From NCBI RefSeq assembly GCF_009389715.1, contig NC_052402.1, positions 24,190,013 to 24,254,012 on the forward strand: 64,000 bases of DNA, in the 5' to 3' direction. Under the pieces are notes generated by a model that worked only from the letters and a program-made list of their open reading frames with translations, was not told where the DNA came from and ran no database searches. Below, one piece after another: positions 60,642 to 64,000 of this stretch (its first letter is position 1; each line of letters starts with the position of its first letter). The position numbers were made by a program, and so were the translations under genes. Origin of the DNA: Phoenix dactylifera (lineage: Eukaryota; Streptophyta; Magnoliopsida; Arecales; Arecaceae).

Positions 60642-61266
60642 CTTTTCTTAGATTTTTTTTTATGGATATGCTTCTAAATATTGAATTTTGCATGAGTATC
60701 CTTCTAAAATTGATATGTGCATGTGTACTCTCGTAAAACATTGTTGTTGTTCAAATGTCCCTAATATAACGGTTGTTCCAACGGTGTTAAGAAAAATTAT
60801 ATTTATATTAATTAAAAATAAATTAAAAATTTAAAATTATGCTTTTATTTCTGTCTTCTTCTTTTGCTATCGAGATTGCGATCTATTTGCATGTCTACCC
60901 ATTAAGGATATTTTAGTCATTTTAATTTAAAATCGTTAATTTTTTAGCATCGTTAGATAGCATGGTTATATATCCAAAAACAAAAAAAAAGGATAAATAG
61001 TAAAACAAGTATTTTACTAGGATATACATACAAATATTAATTTAGAGGTGTATTCATGTAAAACTCGATATTTCGGAGGGTATTCATGCACACACAAAAA
61101 AAAACTTTCTTGCTTTTGTCCTCGAAAGAGGATTCGTTTTAAATAGGGTTTAGATATTTTCAGCATACAAATTTCATCATCCGGTCGCGGTGTAGTTGTT
61201 CCCACCTCTTCTTAAAAGTCATCCTAAGGTCGAGTGTTCGATCCTCTCTCACCCCATTAGCGAAAA

Positions 61267-61356
61267 AAAGAGCAATGAGGGCGAAGCGCATCCTATGATG
61301 CCGGGAGCATCACGACTATCGGATTATCGGATGACCTCAGCGACCCTGATCTCTTT
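61267..61356 (+). ncRNA. C/D snoRNA-like unit, type A
   Basis: Stem AAAGAGC/TCTCTTT; D CTGA; D' CGGA. Confidence 0.4.
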
Positions 61357-61515
61357 CTTTTTTGGTCCCTCGGAAGAGGATTCGTCTTAAATTGGTTTTA
61401 AATATTTTAAGCATAATAATTCCATCATCTGGCTGTGTCGCAGTTTGTCTCGTATCCTCTTAAGAGTTGATCCTAAGGTCGAGTGTTCTATCCTCTCTCG
61501 TGCCAACAGTGGAAA

Positions 61516-61607
61516 AAAGAACAATGAGGAGAACAACGCTTCCTGTGATGCTGGGGTGCATCACAACCGTCTGATTATCAGATGACCTCTGCGCTCCTGA
61601 GCTCTTT
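61516..61607 (+). ncRNA. C/D snoRNA-like unit, type B, last of the array
   Basis: Stem AAAGAAC/GCTCTTT; D' and D CTGA. Confidence 0.5.
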
Positions 61608-61960
61608 CTTTTCTTAGATTTTTTTTTATGGATATGCTTCTAAATATCGAATTTTGCATGAGTATCCTTCCAAAATTGATATTTGCATGTATACTCTCAT
61701 AAAACTTTGTTATTGTACAAATGACCCTAATATATCGATTGTTCTAACAGTGTTAAGAAAATTTTTATTTATATTAATTAAAAAAATAAAAATTTAAAAT
61801 TATGCTATTATTCTTGTCTTCTTCTCCTGCTATCGAGATAGCGATATATTTGCATGTCTACCCATTAAGGATATTTTAGTCATTTTAATTTAAAATCATT
61901 AATTTTTTAGCATCGTTAGATTGCATGGTTATATATACAAAAAGAAAAAAAAATCCAGTA

Positions 61961-62349
61961 TGTTGGTGGTTGGTATTTGTTGTTGTAAATTTGGATAAAA
62001 TTAAGCTCGCCATTTTGGAGCTCGGCTGTCTGCTAGAACGGTTAAGAATGCGAGACATGATGAGTGTTTACAAAACAATTGATGCTACTCTAGCCTAGAT
62101 TCCTGTATTCTTTTCATTTGTGTATGAGCTGTGTTATACTGCTAGTGTGCAGGTCCCCATGACGATAACACCATAGCAAAGTAGCAGGTGGTGCCAGGAT
62201 TGTTGTTGCCAACTTAATATGGAGTCAGTCTTGTGAATAATATCCCTAGATTTTATCTGCAAGATTATATGGTTGTAGTTATGCTTGTGATTGTATTAGC
62301 ATGATAATAGATTGGTTCGCAGCAGCCTGTTGTTCTAGATGGTTATTAA
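61961..62349. other. Right flank of the array, no gene recognised
   Basis: Unique-looking sequence with no recognised open reading or repeat. Confidence 0.4.
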
Positions 62350-63187
62350 GGCCCCATTTGGGAGAGCTTTTGGTGGGCCAAAAAGTACTTTCTGGCCTTT
62401 CAAAAGCACTTTTAGATAAAATAGAGGTGTTTCATAAAATTTTTGGAAAGTTGTTTTAGCATTTTTAGAAAGCTAAAATAACTTTTTGGAGGAAGCTCCG
62501 AAGTAGAGCTTCTCCAAAAAAGCACTTTTAGGAATCGTCAGAAAGTTGTTATAAGTTGTAATTTTTTTTTTGGATCAAAATATCCATAATAAAATAGAAT
62601 AATTACACAAAATATATTATATGATACAATTATAATATTTATACCTTTATATTGTATTATACTATAAATATAATATTATATTATATTATATCATAATACA
62701 TTAATATGTAAGATTAAATAATTTAATATTATGTTATATTATTCTACAGTCATCAAGAGCATGAAAAATTAATTTATGTTTATAATTATAATATTTTATA
62801 TCTTTATTATTGTATTATACTATAAATATAATATTATATTACATTATATCATAATACATTGATATGTTATATTAAATAATTTAATATTATATTACTATAT
62901 TATAATAATATTATATTATATTACATTAATATAATACTATCATATATTTATGTATTAATACATGTTATATTTTATTATGCTTTGTTGCATAATATTATAT
63001 AATATTTTTTATTGTCATTTTGTTATACAAAAAGTACTTTCTTTGTTTGTTTATCAAACATATGTTAAAATTTCATAACACTTTGGAAATATAGTTATCA
63101 AACATCAAATAGCTTTTTATAAAAATGCTATTTACAAAAGCTCTACTTTCAAAACCTCTATTGCCAGTAGATTTACTAAACAAGGCC
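62350..63187. mobile_element. MITE-like element with AT-rich tandem core
   Basis: Imperfect inverted ends GGCCCCATTTGGGAGAGC and, at the right, ...TACTAAACAAGGCC, plus subterminal AGAGCTTTTG words on both sides. The core (about 62570-63010) is almost pure A/T and holds two copies of a roughly 156-bp block (from about 62630 and 62787). It has no coding capacity. The family (hAT-like or Harbinger-like) is undecided because I could not find a target duplication. Confidence 0.5.
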
Positions 63188-63480
63188 AAACTTGCTTTGA
63201 AACTCGACTATTTATTTCATGTTTATGTGCCGTCAGAAGGTGCATGTATCAACCAATTGGACTAATGTTTAAACTAGCAACAAGTAGAAAATGCAGCATA
63301 GAGCACAATAATAAAGTTGGTGATCTTAACATTCATTTATTCTGATGTGGTGATATGTTTGTCCCTCCTAATTTGTTTTCTCTCATGGGATGACCAAACC
63401 AAACGTATCCGAGAACTCTAGATTAAACATTTGAGTAATCAGTATTGTTCTTGATATATTAATAGAAAAAATTAGTTTAA

Positions 63481-64000
63481 GACCCTGTTTGGAAGAGCTT
63501 TTGGAGGGTCAAAAAGCACTTTCTGCTAAAAAATTGTGTTTGGTAAAAATTTCGGAAAGTTGTTTTAGCTTTTTCGGAAAGCTGAATACAGCTTTTGGGA
63601 AGAAGCTCCAATTTGGAGCTTTTTGAAAATGCTGTTTTCAGCTTTATCGAAAAGCTGTATTTTTGGCAAAAATACCCCTATTTAAAAGCCATTTTTTTCT
63701 TCCAAAATCTTCCATCCTAGTGCCTCTTCCTCTCTCACCCTTCCCTCTCTCTCTCCCTCTCTATCTCCTTCTTCTCATGCCGTCGGCCCTGTTTTTTTTT
63801 TTTGGGAGGTAGCCACCACGCCGGCCACCACCCGTGGCTGCCTCCCTAGCCGCCGATGCGGCTTGTTGCCCCGGCGAGCCGGCACGGACGTCCGGCTCGC
63901 CGTTGCGACCCACCACAGCCGTCGGGCGGTGGGAAGCAAAACGAACAAAAAAAAAGAGGAAGGGGAGGAAAGGGCAGCCATGGCCCCCGCCTCCCCGGCA
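63481..64000. mobile_element. Related MITE-like element, runs out of the window
   Basis: Starts GACCCTGTTTGGAAGAGCTTTTGG and shares with the 62350 element the block TCAAAAAGCACTTTCTG and the GGAAAGTTGTTTTAGC word. From about 63780 it changes to GC-rich sequence (GCCGCC/CCGGC words, CT-rich leader before it) that may be captured host DNA or a different unit. The right end is outside the window. Confidence 0.4.

Larger units (their letters stand above)
60030..61960 (+). repeat. Tandem array of tRNA-Met/snoRNA modules, right block
   Basis: Continuation of the array after the solo LTR, with two more A+B+MITE units (MITE cores near 60667 and 61637). It ends inside a MITE right arm at about 61950, where unique sequence starts. 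Confidence 0.9.

Noticed and set aside
28049-61607. Plain tRNA-derived SINE family
   Set aside because: Copies are head-to-tail in one place, without poly(A) tails or individual target duplications, so retroposition does not explain the array.
27843-61960. CRISPR-like array
   Set aside because: Eukaryotic context, no short direct repeats with unique spacers; units are long tandem modules.
63775-63981. Arg/Ala-rich open reading on the minus strand
   Set aside because: GC-rich low-complexity sequence, no family features.

Overview
The window is flowering-plant nuclear DNA, most likely a monocot. The evidence is large introns, many plant retroelement relics, a plant-type NAC factor, a CASP-like gene and plant elongator tRNA-Met sequences. 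A palm would fit, but the sequence alone does not prove it. Only about 3 kb looks like ordinary host gene sequence. The rest is retroelement relics and one very large tandem array.

Left part (1-13.4 kb): retroelement country. Positions 1-4183 are the 3' part of a Sirevirus-like Ty1-copia element, with repeated purine tracts and a 2-kb LTR full of GAGTCGACTC palindromes. It abuts an older Ty1-copia fossil on the minus strand (about 4190-7770). Further right are a truncated LINE tail (about 8590-9250), a PIF/Harbinger transposase relic (about 9990-11030), an eroded LTR end (about 11040-11521), and a TRIM concatemer with four LTRs, three 46-bp internal segments and one 5-bp target duplication (11785-12836).

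Middle part (13.4-27.8 kb): a GC/CT-rich exon-like island at 13380-13740 is followed by about 5.7 kb in which I recognise no protein. Then comes a complete three-exon NAC gene of the NAC1/NAC21-22 type (19591-23977, plus strand) with a miR164 site in exon 3 and a tRNA-Val(AAC) gene antisense in intron 1. A complete three-exon CASP-like membrane protein gene lies on the minus strand (26269-27315).

Right part (27.8-62 kb): the main discovery. About 32 kb is a tandem array whose roughly 250-bp module is a tRNA-Met(e)-derived sequence followed about 10 nt later by a 91-92 nt box C/D snoRNA-like unit and a T-run. I count 63 snoRNA-like units plus two wrecked ones at the left edge. Two diverged module types, A and B, alternate. 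Type B carries a roughly 430-bp inverted-repeat (Mutator-like MITE) insertion just after the snoRNA. The usual higher-order unit, A+B+MITE, is about 970 bp long, and about 35 copies are present. The tRNA parts have lost the anticodon region but keep Pol III box A/B-like sequence, the T arm and the 3' end, as if kept as promoter and processing signal. This resembles the dicistronic tRNA-snoRNA genes known in plants, including a rice tRNA-Met-e fused to a C/D snoRNA, but amplified to satellite scale. A solo LTR (58059-60029, TSD AATAG) of the same family as the LTR at the left edge interrupts the array.

Right edge (62-64 kb): two related MITE-like elements, one with an AT-rich tandem core, and a GC-rich stretch at the end.
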